DNA of 44,780 bases from JBCBSK01 sp039819185 (GTDB lineage Bacteria; Pseudomonadota; Alphaproteobacteria; Rhizobiales; Tepidamorphaceae), in the NCBI GenBank assembly GCA_039819185.1, contig JBCBSK010000004.1, positions 1 through 44,780 of the forward strand, written 5' to 3'. A program made the translations under genes and the position numbers. The notes beneath the pieces are model-generated. The model was not told where the DNA came from and did not search any database. It worked only from the letters and a program-made list of their open reading frames with translations. Positions 25,650 to 32,635 of the stretch are shown one piece after another (position 1 is the stretch's first letter; each line of letters starts with the position of its first letter).

Positions 25650-25815
25650 TTTTTGTTTGCGCGTTGCCGCCCGCCAACCCAACGCGCGGGTTCCGGTTCG
25701 AACTTGCAGGTCTCACCTCCGCCATTTTTGTTTGCGCGTTGCCGCCCGCCAACTCAACGCGCGGGTTCCGGTTCGAACTTAGAGTTCTCACCTTCGCCAT
25801 CTTCTTGTTCGCTAT
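25647..25815 (+). repeat. 75-bp tandem repeat starting at the tRNA 3' end
   Basis: Units 25647-25721 and 25722-25796 are identical at about 70 of 75 positions, and a decayed third unit begins at 25797. Each unit opens with CCA-TTTTTG (the first CCA belongs to the tRNA). It contains a hairpin GCGCGTTG/CAACGCGC, then GGTTCGAACT, and ends …CTCACCTCCG before the next CCA. GGTTCGAA followed by a CCGCCA end resembles a decayed tRNA T arm and acceptor end. The hairpins may terminate tRNA transcription. Confidence 0.85.
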
Positions 25816-25833
25816 TTTGGCTTGCTACAGTTC

Positions 25834-26616
25834 TTATTCTCGATGCAGGTTGAGCAAAACGTCCCAGGCAGCGACGCGGCGGCGATAGTCTTCCGAGCAG
25901 AGAGCGAGCCGGCTCGACGTTACATCCAGACCAGCCAAGATATCGTCGACGCTTTGCGCATCGTGACCATGCAACAGGCAGATAACGTGAAAGAAGCGTT
26001 GATCGTCGAGTGCGTGTTCGCGAAAGAGATCTGCATCCGTCACCCGCCGCACATAACTGCCTTCGAGTTCGAAGAACTCTGCTGCCGTGCGGACGATATC
26101 CAAACCATCGTCGAAATCCGCGATAATCATCAACGTCGCAAACTCGTCTGCCACCGTTTCTTCCTGGCCGGTGATCGGAAGATCCAGCACATCAATCAAC
26201 GCATGCGCGATCTCGTGGTAGAGCGTGTGGATGACGACATCTGTTGCCAGGATATCGATTTCCTCGACCGATAGATCAGGCTCAGCATGGTTGATTTCAT
26301 CCCAAACGTAGACCCAGAAGTCATAGGGCAGCTGGATCGTTCGGCGCTCGGGATCGTAATGTGGCCCACCACGACGCAACGGTCGTGTGCCGAACACAAT
26401 TCGGATCGGGTCCGACAGATCAACGCGTTCGGCAAAGCGCTTTTGCGCAATGTCGATCACGCGCGCATCGTTAAGCGCGTCTAGCACAGCGCGTTGATCG
26501 TCCCCGTCTGGTGTTCGGTAGATAACCTCGAAAGGAGCGGTACCAGTGGCACTGCTGGAACCGCAGACGAAAACGGATAGCAAACAGATCGCAATGCAAA
26601 ACCCGTGTCGCAGCAT
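25834..26616 (-). CDS. Exported DUF4344 putative metallopeptidase
   Basis: 260 residues with an N-terminal signal peptide (FCIAICLLSVFVCGSSSATG). The zinc-binding motif HEIAH (134-138) sits in TLYHEIAHALIDVLDLPITGQEETVADEFATLMI. Here E152-E153 and the D157/E158 pair are the candidate third ligand, as in DUF4344 proteins. The remaining C-terminal region has FHVICLLHGHDA and a C in ALCSEDYRRR, perhaps disulfide-bonded. The family is annotated as putative metallopeptidases from motif evidence; substrates are unknown. Divergent from the small lipoprotein gene at 26734, with a 117-base gap. Confidence 0.88.
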   Translation of the reverse strand: MLRHGFCIAICLLSVFVCGSSSATGTAPFEVIYRTPDGDDQRAVLDALNDARVIDIAQKRFAERVDLSDPIRIVFGTRPLRRGGPHYDPERRTIQLPYDFWVYVWDEINHAEPDLSVEEIDILATDVVIHTLYHEIAHALIDVLDLPITGQEETVADEFATLMIIADFDDGLDIVRTAAEFFELEGSYVRRVTDADLFREHALDDQRFFHVICLLHGHDAQSVDDILAGLDVTSSRLALCSEDYRRRVAAWDVLLNLHRE

Positions 26617-26733
26617 GATGTCCTCGCCAAGGGACGGTTACGGTGTCCTCTACCGCGTGACAAATACAGCGGAAAGCAACAAACCACACAGCTTTCCCTT
26701 GCTGGCCCAGCCAAGGCGAGTTACGCAAACATC

Positions 26734-27105
26734 ATGCGATATATGTTTTTCAAATCGATCGTGCCCTTGCTGGCGGTCTTCGCTCTCACCGCCTGCCAGA
26801 CGACGGGTAGCGGAAGCGGCACGACGTCCGCTGCGAGCACGGGTTCGACCGTGGCAGCAACTGCCACACCGATCACATCCGGCATGTCCTGCGGCGAATT
26901 GCAGATCGCCTATCGCGAGAACCTCACGACAATGAGCCGGCTGGAAGATCAGGTGAAGGCACGGCTCGGCGTTCCCGACGGCCAGCAGACGCAAGGTCTG
27001 GTCGCGCAAAGCGGTACACCGGAGGAGCAGGCTGCCTCGGAAGCCGCAACGGCTGCCGCAGGCCAGGCAATCATCCGCGCCAACGAGATCAATTGTATTC
27101 TTTGA
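26734..27105 (+). CDS. Small predicted lipoprotein
   Basis: 123 residues from ATG 26734. MRYMFFKSIVPLLAVFALTACQ is a signal peptide with lipobox LTAC. A Ser/Thr/Gly-rich linker follows, then a helical region AYRENLTTMSRLEDQVKARLG that may form a coiled coil. The C-terminal end is NEINCIL, with a cysteine that could pair with MSCGEL. Family not recognised. An in-frame ATG at 26605 would put 43 residues before the signal peptide and is rejected. Two 18-base direct repeats and a hairpin follow its stop. Confidence 0.75.
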   Translation: MRYMFFKSIVPLLAVFALTACQTTGSGSGTTSAASTGSTVAATATPITSGMSCGELQIAYRENLTTMSRLEDQVKARLGVPDGQQTQGLVAQSGTPEEQAASEAATAAAGQAIIRANEINCIL

Positions 27106-27141
27106 AACGCGTTCAACGACCATAACGCGTTCAACGAACAT
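27106..27141 (+). repeat. 18-bp tandem duplication after the lipoprotein gene
   Basis: AACGCGTTCAACGACCAT (27106-27123) is followed directly by AACGCGTTCAACGAACAT (27124-27141), one mismatch. Each half contains ACGCGT, a small palindrome. No gene uses this sequence. Confidence 0.8.
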
Positions 27142-27187
27142 GGGGCCCGGTTTCGCGCTCGAAACCGAGGCTAAGACGAGAGCCCCA
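27141..27187. terminator. Hairpin terminator between the lipoprotein gene and hisE
   Basis: CGGTTTC (27148-27154) pairs with GAAACCG (27161-27167). An outer TGGGGC (27141-27146) can pair with GCCCCA (27182-27187), which ends one base before the hisE stop codon. It sits between two convergent genes and could serve both. No long U-run is present. Confidence 0.55.
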
Positions 27188-27523
27188 TCACCCGCGCCCG
27201 GCGCGGCTCGCCTTTTCCTCAAGACCTGACTGTGCCGTCCGCCGGCCAAGCTCTTCATAGACCTCGTCCAGCGGCAACTTGGCGGCTGCCAGGACAACCA
27301 TCAAATGATACAGCAGATCGGCCGCTTCGGAGCGTAGCGCGCTGCGGTTTCCCGACACGGCAGCGAGTACGGTCTCGACCGCCTCTTCACCGAGCTTCTG
27401 GGCTGCGCGCGATAGCCCGGCCTGCATCAACTTTGCCGTATAGGAGGCAGAGGGGTCGGCTTGACCCCGTTCGGCGACGATACGTTCGAGATCTTCAAGG
27501 CGAATGGGGGAGGATTTTGGCAT
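27188..27523 (-). CDS. hisE: Phosphoribosyl-ATP diphosphatase
   Basis: Second step of histidine synthesis, hydrolysing PR-ATP to PR-AMP. 111 residues, the stand-alone HisE length. The signature is SYTAKLMQAGLSRAAQKLGEEAVETVLAA, with metal-binding acidic residues (EEAVE) and a C-terminal RSEAADLLYHLMVVLAA. It is last in the minus-strand his cluster. The 131-base gap to hisF is larger than usual for this gene pair. Confidence 0.95.
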   Translation of the reverse strand: MPKSSPIRLEDLERIVAERGQADPSASYTAKLMQAGLSRAAQKLGEEAVETVLAAVSGNRSALRSEAADLLYHLMVVLAAAKLPLDEVYEELGRRTAQSGLEEKASRAGRG

Positions 27524-27654
27524 AGGTGTGCTGTGGTGACTGGCCTGTTCGTGGGCATAGCAGGAGATTGACTGATCTGTGATCTAGCGCCCGATCCCAC
27601 AGCCAACAAGCAAGTGATTTCCCGAGGATGCCAAGATCTGCGACGACGTCGTGC

Positions 27655-28428
27655 TCATGATAGTGTGGAATCAAGTCGTACCGGCACGCCTTGGGCTGCC
27701 ATATACCGCTTGGCATGAGGGATCGTGAAGGTTCCGAAATGGAAGATCGAGGCGGCGAGCACCGCGCTCGCGCCACCATCCTCGATACCATCAACAAGAT
27801 GGTCCAACGTGCCAACACCGCCCGAGGCGATCACAGGGATCGGCACCGCATCAGAAACGGCACGCGTCAGCGCAGTGTCGAAGCCCTGCCCGGTGCCATC
27901 GCGATCCATTGAGGTGAGCAGAAGCTCGCCTGCGCCAAGATCGGCGACCTGCCGCGCAAATCCGACGGCATCGATCCCCGTTGGCGTTCGACCCCCATGG
28001 GTGAAGATCTCCCAACGGTCTGGCGTCACCGATTTTGCGTCAATCGCTACCACGATGCACTGCGCGCCGAATTTTTCTGCCGCTTCGGCAACGAAATCTG
28101 GCCGTTTCACCGCGGCCGTGTTGATCGACACTTTGTCGGCACCAGCCGTCAGAAGCGCGCGAATGTCGGCCAGCGTACGCACACCGCCACCGACCGTCAG
28201 CGGCATGAAGCAGGCTTCCGCCGTGCGGGTAACAACGTCTAGCAGAATGCCACGATCCTCATGGCTTGCGGTGATATCGAGAAAGCAGAGCTCGTCAGCG
28301 CCCGCCGCGTCATAGGCGATTGCGGCCTCGACCGGATCACCAGCATCCACAAGGTCGACGAACTGCACGCCCTTGACAACGCGCCCGTCCTTCACGTCGA
28401 GACAGGGGATGATGCGGGTCTTGAGCAT
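27655..28428 (-). CDS. hisF: Imidazole glycerol phosphate synthase cyclase subunit HisF
   Basis: Partner of HisH; forms IGP and AICAR from PRFAR and ammonia. 257 residues from ATG 28428 (MLKTRIIPCLDVKDGRVVKGVQF); a TTG two codons upstream is not needed. It has the (beta/alpha)8 barrel with catalytic D in PCLDV and D in LLTSMDRDGTGQGFD. GGVRTLADIRALLTAGADKVSIN and ASGGVGTLDHLVDG are phosphate-binding loops. Normally hisF follows hisA closely, but here an opposite-strand gene of about 0.9 kb separates them, so hisF probably needs a promoter inside that insert. Confidence 0.97.
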   Translation of the reverse strand: MLKTRIIPCLDVKDGRVVKGVQFVDLVDAGDPVEAAIAYDAAGADELCFLDITASHEDRGILLDVVTRTAEACFMPLTVGGGVRTLADIRALLTAGADKVSINTAAVKRPDFVAEAAEKFGAQCIVVAIDAKSVTPDRWEIFTHGGRTPTGIDAVGFARQVADLGAGELLLTSMDRDGTGQGFDTALTRAVSDAVPIPVIASGGVGTLDHLVDGIEDGGASAVLAASIFHFGTFTIPHAKRYMAAQGVPVRLDSTLS

Positions 28429-28464
28429 GGTCAAATCTCTTGAAGTGAGATATCGACAGCTGGA

Positions 28465-29205
28465 ATGGTGAGTCGCAATCTATATGTTGTTTATGCTGAC
28501 GAGAGTGGGGACCATAGCCTCACTAAGGTAGATGAGCAATTTCCTGTCTTTTCACTGTCTTTGTGTATCTTCGAACAAGAGACATACATCAGGAGCATTG
28601 TTCCGAGGTTTCAGAGAATTAAATTTGAACATTACAATCATGATAATATCATATTTCATGAGCGTGACATTAGAAAGCAATCCGGTTGTTTTGCAAATCT
28701 GATTGATCGTAGTAAGAGAGTGATTCTTATCGATCAGATAACACATGCAATAAGGAAATCGCGTTTCAGGATTGCTGCGGCTGTAATTGACAAGAGGCGC
28801 GTGCGAAGCGATTTTTTCCCTGAGAACCCGTATTCAATAGCATTACGAGCCTGCTTGGAGAGAACATATCTTTATCTCGAAAGCAGGAACGCATTGGAAA
28901 ACCCAGTTCATTTTGTATTTGAAAAGCGGGGAAAGAAAGAGGATCAAGAACTTGAACTCGAGTTTTACAGAGTAATTGGCGGAAATAATTCTCAGAGCGT
29001 CAAGTTGACACAGTTTGAAATTTCGTTCGCTGACAAGAAATCAAATACGACCGGAATGCAGATTGCCGACATGACAGCCAGGCCCATCGCATTGCGAGTG
29101 TTACGTCCATATCAAGAAAATCGAGCGTTCAAGGCCATCCACTCAAAATTGGTGCGTGGGACGCGTGGCTCCGGAGTTTCAGGGCCAATATATATCTTCA
29201 AATAA
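28465..29205 (+). CDS. DUF3800 family protein, horizontally acquired
   Basis: 246 residues. The defining N-terminal motif YADESGDHS is at about 10-18. FEKRGKKEDQELELEFY lies in the middle and the C-terminal GMQIADMTARPIA, with the conserved aspartate, completes the DUF3800 pattern. The acidic motifs suggest a metal-dependent nuclease-like fold; this is inference, since no activity is established. Base composition is far more AT-rich than all neighbours and codon use is different (many AGA, ATA, TTA-type codons). It lies on the opposite strand between hisA and hisF. DUF3800 genes are often found singly in genomic islands. ATG 28465 or GTG 28468 may be the start. A hairpin follows the stop. Confidence 0.9.
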   Translation: MVSRNLYVVYADESGDHSLTKVDEQFPVFSLSLCIFEQETYIRSIVPRFQRIKFEHYNHDNIIFHERDIRKQSGCFANLIDRSKRVILIDQITHAIRKSRFRIAAAVIDKRRVRSDFFPENPYSIALRACLERTYLYLESRNALENPVHFVFEKRGKKEDQELELEFYRVIGGNNSQSVKLTQFEISFADKKSNTTGMQIADMTARPIALRVLRPYQENRAFKAIHSKLVRGTRGSGVSGPIYIFK

Positions 29206-29208
29206 GCT

Positions 29209-29236
29209 TCAGGCCCCGGACTACTCCAGGGCCTGA
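29209..29236 (+). terminator. Hairpin downstream of the DUF3800 gene
   Basis: TCAGGCCC (29209-29216) pairs with GGGCCTGA (29229-29236). An inner GGA/TCC pairing extends the stem around the loop CTAC. It begins 4 bases after the stop codon at 29205. It resembles a terminator stem but lacks a U-run. Confidence 0.55.
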
Positions 29237-29347
29237 CGCCGACCGGGTACCCCCAATCCACTTGAACCTAGATATAGGAAATAAATCCAACATTGTCAAC
29301 ATGAAAATGCATTTGAATCATATGCTTAGCTGCGTTCTCTAAGCGAC
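29237..29347. other. AT-rich tail of the inserted segment next to hisA
   Basis: Non-coding sequence, low GC from about 29270. It includes an inverted repeat GCTTAG (29324-29329) / CTAAGC (29339-29344) 4 bases from the hisA stop. The hexamer GTCAAA at 28430-28435 and its complement TTTGAC at 29356-29361 flank the AT-rich segment, but are too short to be called terminal repeats. Confidence 0.5.
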
Positions 29348-30082
29348 TCATTTAGTTTGACTTTTGAGCCGCGCGAGCGCCGCCTTCGGCTCGATGCGGC
29401 CGTCATAGAGCGCCCGACCTGAGATCGCACCTTCCAGGATCGCCGCATCGGCTGCGCAGAGCGCATCGATATCGGCCATCGAGGCGAGCCCGCCAGACGC
29501 AATGACGGGGATAGACACAGCTCGCGCGAGCTCAAGCGTTGCGTCCAGATTCAAGCCGGTCAACACGCCATCTCGATCAATGTCGGTGTAGATGATCGCC
29601 GCGACGCCTGCGTCCTCGAACCGGCGCGCGAGATCGATCACCGTCATATCGCTTGTCTCGGCCCAGCCTTCAACGGCGACGCGGCCCGCCCGCGCATCGA
29701 TCCCGACGGCGATGCGGCCTGCATGACGCTTGGCAGCGCGATGTACCAGAACAGGATCACGCACCGCGACCGTACCGAGGATCACACGTGCCATACCCTT
29801 GTCTAACCACGCGTCGATCGCGGCGGCGTCACGTATGCCGCCACCGAGCTGAACCGGCATATCGATCGCATCAAGTATCGCCTCAACAGCAGCGCCGTTA
29901 ACCGACGCGCCTTCGAAGGCACCGTTGAGGTCGACGACATGCAGCCAGGAAAACCCAAGTTCCTGAAAGCTGCGTGCCTGTGCCGCGGGGTCGTCGGCAT
30001 AGGTCGTGGCCCGGTCCATGTCACCTCTGACAAGGCGCACGCATTGGCCGTCCTTGAGGTCGATCGCGGGAAACAGGATCAC
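29348..30082 (-). CDS. hisA: 1-(5-phosphoribosyl)-5-[(5-phosphoribosylamino)methylideneamino]imidazole-4-carboxamide isomerase HisA
   Basis: Fourth step of histidine synthesis (ProFAR to PRFAR). 244 residues from GTG 30082 (MILFPAIDLKDGQCVRLVRGD), which overlaps the hisH stop as GTGA; a GTG three codons earlier is also in frame. Barrel signatures are PAIDLKDG, QLGGGIRDAAAIDAWLD, YTDIDRDGVLTG and ASGGLASMADI. The last residues KSQTK are encoded by unusually AT-rich DNA at the edge of the DUF3800 insert, so the original C-terminus may have been altered. Confidence 0.96.
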   Translation of the reverse strand: MILFPAIDLKDGQCVRLVRGDMDRATTYADDPAAQARSFQELGFSWLHVVDLNGAFEGASVNGAAVEAILDAIDMPVQLGGGIRDAAAIDAWLDKGMARVILGTVAVRDPVLVHRAAKRHAGRIAVGIDARAGRVAVEGWAETSDMTVIDLARRFEDAGVAAIIYTDIDRDGVLTGLNLDATLELARAVSIPVIASGGLASMADIDALCAADAAILEGAISGRALYDGRIEPKAALARLKSQTK

Positions 30083-30750
30083 GGCATCCACCTTAGAAAG
30101 TTCGCGATCAGGGCCAGGCCGAGCGCCTGGCTCTTTTCGGGATGGAACTGCGTTCCGATCAGATTATCCCGCGCAACGGCTGCAGTGACAGGCCCGCCAT
30201 AGTCGGTCTCTGCCAGGCGATTGGCAGGATTACGGGTGATCAGATGGTAGGAGTGCACGAAATAGGCGTGCAGTCCTTCCGGGCCGGTCGCGATACCATC
30301 GAAAAGAACATGCTCAGACATAAGCTGAAGCGTGTTCCAGCCCATATGCGGGATCTTCAGCGCCGCATCTTCAGGCGTGATCCGGTCGACATCGCCGGCG
30401 ATCCAGCCGAAGCCGTCACAAACGCCGTGCTCCAGACCGCGATCCGCCATGAGCTGCATTCCGACGCAGATGCCGAGAAACGGTTGCCCGCGCGTGATCA
30501 CCGCCTCAGTCAGCGCATCGTTCATGCCACTGACGGCACGAAGTCCCGCGCGGCAATCAGCGAAGGCGCCAACACCCGGAAGCACCACACGGTCGGCGCG
30601 AGCAACAATCTCCGCCTCGGAGGTCAAGACGATATCGCGCGGCAACTCGGCCTCCTTGGCCGCACGCACAAAGGCCTTGTGGGCCGAATGGAGATTGCCC
30701 GAGCCATAGTCGACAATCGCGACCGTTTCGCCCTTGATACTGTTGCCCAT
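30079..30750 (-). CDS. hisH: Imidazole glycerol phosphate synthase glutaminase subunit HisH
   Basis: Supplies ammonia from glutamine to HisF. 223 residues from ATG 30750 (MGNSIKGETVAIVDYGSGNLHS). The class I glutamine amidotransferase triad has C95 in FLGICVGMQLM and the His/Glu in GTQFHPEKSQ. An in-frame opening to 30840 overlaps the upstream gene and adds nothing recognisable. The stop overlaps hisA. Confidence 0.97.
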   Translation of the reverse strand: MGNSIKGETVAIVDYGSGNLHSAHKAFVRAAKEAELPRDIVLTSEAEIVARADRVVLPGVGAFADCRAGLRAVSGMNDALTEAVITRGQPFLGICVGMQLMADRGLEHGVCDGFGWIAGDVDRITPEDAALKIPHMGWNTLQLMSEHVLFDGIATGPEGLHAYFVHSYHLITRNPANRLAETDYGGPVTAAVARDNLIGTQFHPEKSQALGLALIANFLRWMP

Positions 30751-30773
30751 GACGCGCTCGCTGGATCGAACCG

Positions 30774-31274
30774 TCAACGCCCGGGCGCCGGGAACAGGCC
30801 GGTGACTTCGCCAGCGCCAGGGGCCGCTTTCGTCCGCCAAGCCGGTGGCGGAGGCGGCGCGGGCGTTCGAACCGCGTCAGTAATGGCGTCCAGATCGCCA
30901 AGCTCAGTGTCATCGAAGAAGCGCTGTTCGGCCTCGACCTGATTGCGTCCTGTGGCAACGGCAATGAAGCTCCAACCCTTGCGGTCAAGGCTCCAACGCC
31001 GGAGGTTGTTGGCCTCGAACGCGATCAGGACATTGAGCAGAAACGAGCTCACGGTCAGTGCGAGTTCCATCCGCGGCATAAGTGCCGACAGGACGACCAC
31101 AAGCGCCGTCAGTGCCAGATACCCAAGCAGAACCAGCCACATCCGGTTGATCACAAACCAGATCAGCGGGAACAAGAGCGCCCAGATCGAGAACCCGTCG
31201 CGCACGAAGACCATACGCTGGGCCGGACTGCCGCGGCCGTCAGTAGGCGGAGCGTGGACAGTGAAGACGCGCAT
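30774..31274 (-). CDS. DUF2628 family membrane protein
   Basis: 166 residues. The N-terminus MRVFTVHAPP and the segment RMVFVRDGFSIWALLFPLIWFVINRMWL are characteristic of DUF2628. Two to three membrane helices (about 33-50, 52-70, 72-88) precede FEANNLRRWSLDRKGW and a Pro-rich tail. Function unknown. It lies between hisB (2-base gap) and hisH (23-base gap). The same interposition is found in many Hyphomicrobiales his clusters, so it is ancestral and not a recent insertion. Confidence 0.9.
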   Translation of the reverse strand: MRVFTVHAPPTDGRGSPAQRMVFVRDGFSIWALLFPLIWFVINRMWLVLLGYLALTALVVVLSALMPRMELALTVSSFLLNVLIAFEANNLRRWSLDRKGWSFIAVATGRNQVEAEQRFFDDTELGDLDAITDAVRTPAPPPPPAWRTKAAPGAGEVTGLFPAPGR

Positions 31275-31276
31275 GA

Positions 31277-31891
31277 TCAGACCTCGATCGTACCCTTGGT
31301 CGAGGGGACTGTGTCGGCGATACGCGGATCGATCGCGACAGCGTCCCTGAGCGCCCGAGCCACCGCCTTGAAGCAGGATTCAGCGATGTGGTGGTTGTTG
31401 TCGCCATAAAGTGTTTCGATGTGCAGCGTGGCACCCGAGTGCTGCGCCAACGCCTGGAAAAACTCACGCACCAGTTCGGTGTCAAACTCACCAATCTTGG
31501 GATGACCAAACGCTGTCCGGAAAACGAGAAACGGTCGGCCGGAGAGATCGACTGCCGCACGAGTCAAAGTCTCGTCCATCGGCAGATCGATCGACGCGTA
31601 GCGGCGGATACCACGCTTGTCGCCCAGCGCCTTTGCGATCGCCTGACCAATCACAATGCCGGTGTCCTCTACGGTGTGATGCTGATCGATATGAAGATCA
31701 CCCCTGGCCTTGACCGTGAGATCCATCAGAGCGTGCCGGGCAATCTGGTTCAGCATGTGATCAAAAAAGCCGATGCCAGTTGCGATATCGGCCTTGCCGA
31801 TTCCGTCGAGATCAACGGTGACGGTGATCTCGGTTTCAAGCGTCTGGCGGGTCACGGTAGCGCGGCGCGCCTTTGCAGATGGCTGCAGCAT
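31277..31891 (-). CDS. hisB: Imidazoleglycerol-phosphate dehydratase
   Basis: Sixth step of histidine synthesis. 204 residues, the monofunctional form. Manganese-binding histidine motifs are FFDHMLNQIARHALMDL, DQHHTVEDTGI and LYGDNNHHIAESCFKA. It is the first gene of the minus-strand his cluster and divergent from hslV across 186 bases. Within the gap is a stable inverted repeat (31927-31959), 36 bases upstream of the start. Confidence 0.97.
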   Translation of the reverse strand: MLQPSAKARRATVTRQTLETEITVTVDLDGIGKADIATGIGFFDHMLNQIARHALMDLTVKARGDLHIDQHHTVEDTGIVIGQAIAKALGDKRGIRRYASIDLPMDETLTRAAVDLSGRPFLVFRTAFGHPKIGEFDTELVREFFQALAQHSGATLHIETLYGDNNHHIAESCFKAVARALRDAVAIDPRIADTVPSTKGTIEV

Positions 31892-31926
31892 TTAGATGAT
31901 GTCCTGTAGCTGTTGTGCCGTCATAG

Positions 31927-31959
31927 CAAGCAGCTTGGGGTGTGAAAACCCGCTGCTTG
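31927..31959. promoter_or_regulatory. Hairpin in the hisB-hslV divergent region
   Basis: CAAGCAGC (31927-31934) pairs with GCTGCTTG (31952-31959). An inner GGGT/ACCC extends the stem around loop GTGAAA, leaving a three-base bulge. It could be a leader structure for the his operon or a remnant terminator. No histidine-rich leader peptide or U-run was seen. Confidence 0.5.
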
Positions 31960-32077
31960 TCGCGGCGTTAGACGTGGCCGGGGTTTGCAAGATCGCCCGC
32001 GCAGCCTAAATCAGAAGCGCAACACAAGCGCCAAAGCGACTGCGCAGTGCTCCGACACTACTCCCAAGGCTCACGAT

Positions 32078-32635
32078 ATGACCCCAGAGACAGCCACCTC
32101 CGTCTGGCATGGAACGACAATCTTGACTGTGCGCAAGGCTGGCAAGGTGGTGATTGCCGGCGATGGTCAGGTGAGCCTCGGAGAAACCATCATAAAACAC
32201 AAGGCGCGGAAAGTGCGGCCCCTGGCCAGCGGCCGGGTGATTACGGGTTTCGCCGGTGCGACGGCGGATGCGTTTGCTTTGTTCGATCGGCTGGAAAAGA
32301 AACTTGAACAATATCCCGAGCAATTGCTGCGGGCGGCGGTTGAACTCGCCAAGGAATGGCGAACCGATCGGGCGCTCAGGAGCCTTCAGGCGATGATGCT
32401 GGTCGCCGACAAGGGGCTGACCCTGGCGTTGACCGGCAATGGCGACGTGCTGGAACCCGAGGACGGCGTGATGGCGATCGGGTCAGGCGGAAACTACGCG
32501 CTGGCTGCGGCCCGGGCGCTCTATGATACCGATCAAAGCGCCGAACACATCGCCCGCCGCGCTATGGCGATCGCAGCAGAAATCTGCGTCTACACCAACA
32601 CCGATCTTACGGTGGAAACACTCGATGCCGAGTGA
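32078..32635 (+). CDS. hslV: ATP-dependent protease peptidase subunit HslV
   Basis: Proteasome-like peptidase of the HslUV complex, dodecameric, cytosolic. 185 residues from ATG 32078. After cleavage the N-terminal threonine nucleophile would be T13 in WHGTTILTVRK. GDGQVSLGETIIKHKARKVR, GFAGATADAFALFDRLEKKLE and GSGGNYALAAARAL are family signatures. The opening back to 31985 is upstream leader. It overlaps the next gene by 11 bases. hslU lies two genes downstream. Confidence 0.97.
   Translation: MTPETATSVWHGTTILTVRKAGKVVIAGDGQVSLGETIIKHKARKVRPLASGRVITGFAGATADAFALFDRLEKKLEQYPEQLLRAAVELAKEWRTDRALRSLQAMMLVADKGLTLALTGNGDVLEPEDGVMAIGSGGNYALAAARALYDTDQSAEHIARRAMAIAAEICVYTNTDLTVETLDAE

Noticed and set aside
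25650..25796. 75-bp repeat considered as a CRISPR or as a gene encoding repeated peptide
   Set aside because: There is no spacer between units, units are too long, and the frame through it also reads across the tRNA.
28430..29361. GTCAAA/TTTGAC as terminal inverted repeats of an insertion sequence
   Set aside because: Only six bases, no transposase, no target duplication seen; chance is likely.
31892..31959. Histidine attenuator leader upstream of hisB
   Set aside because: No histidine-rich leader peptide and no U-run after the hairpin.
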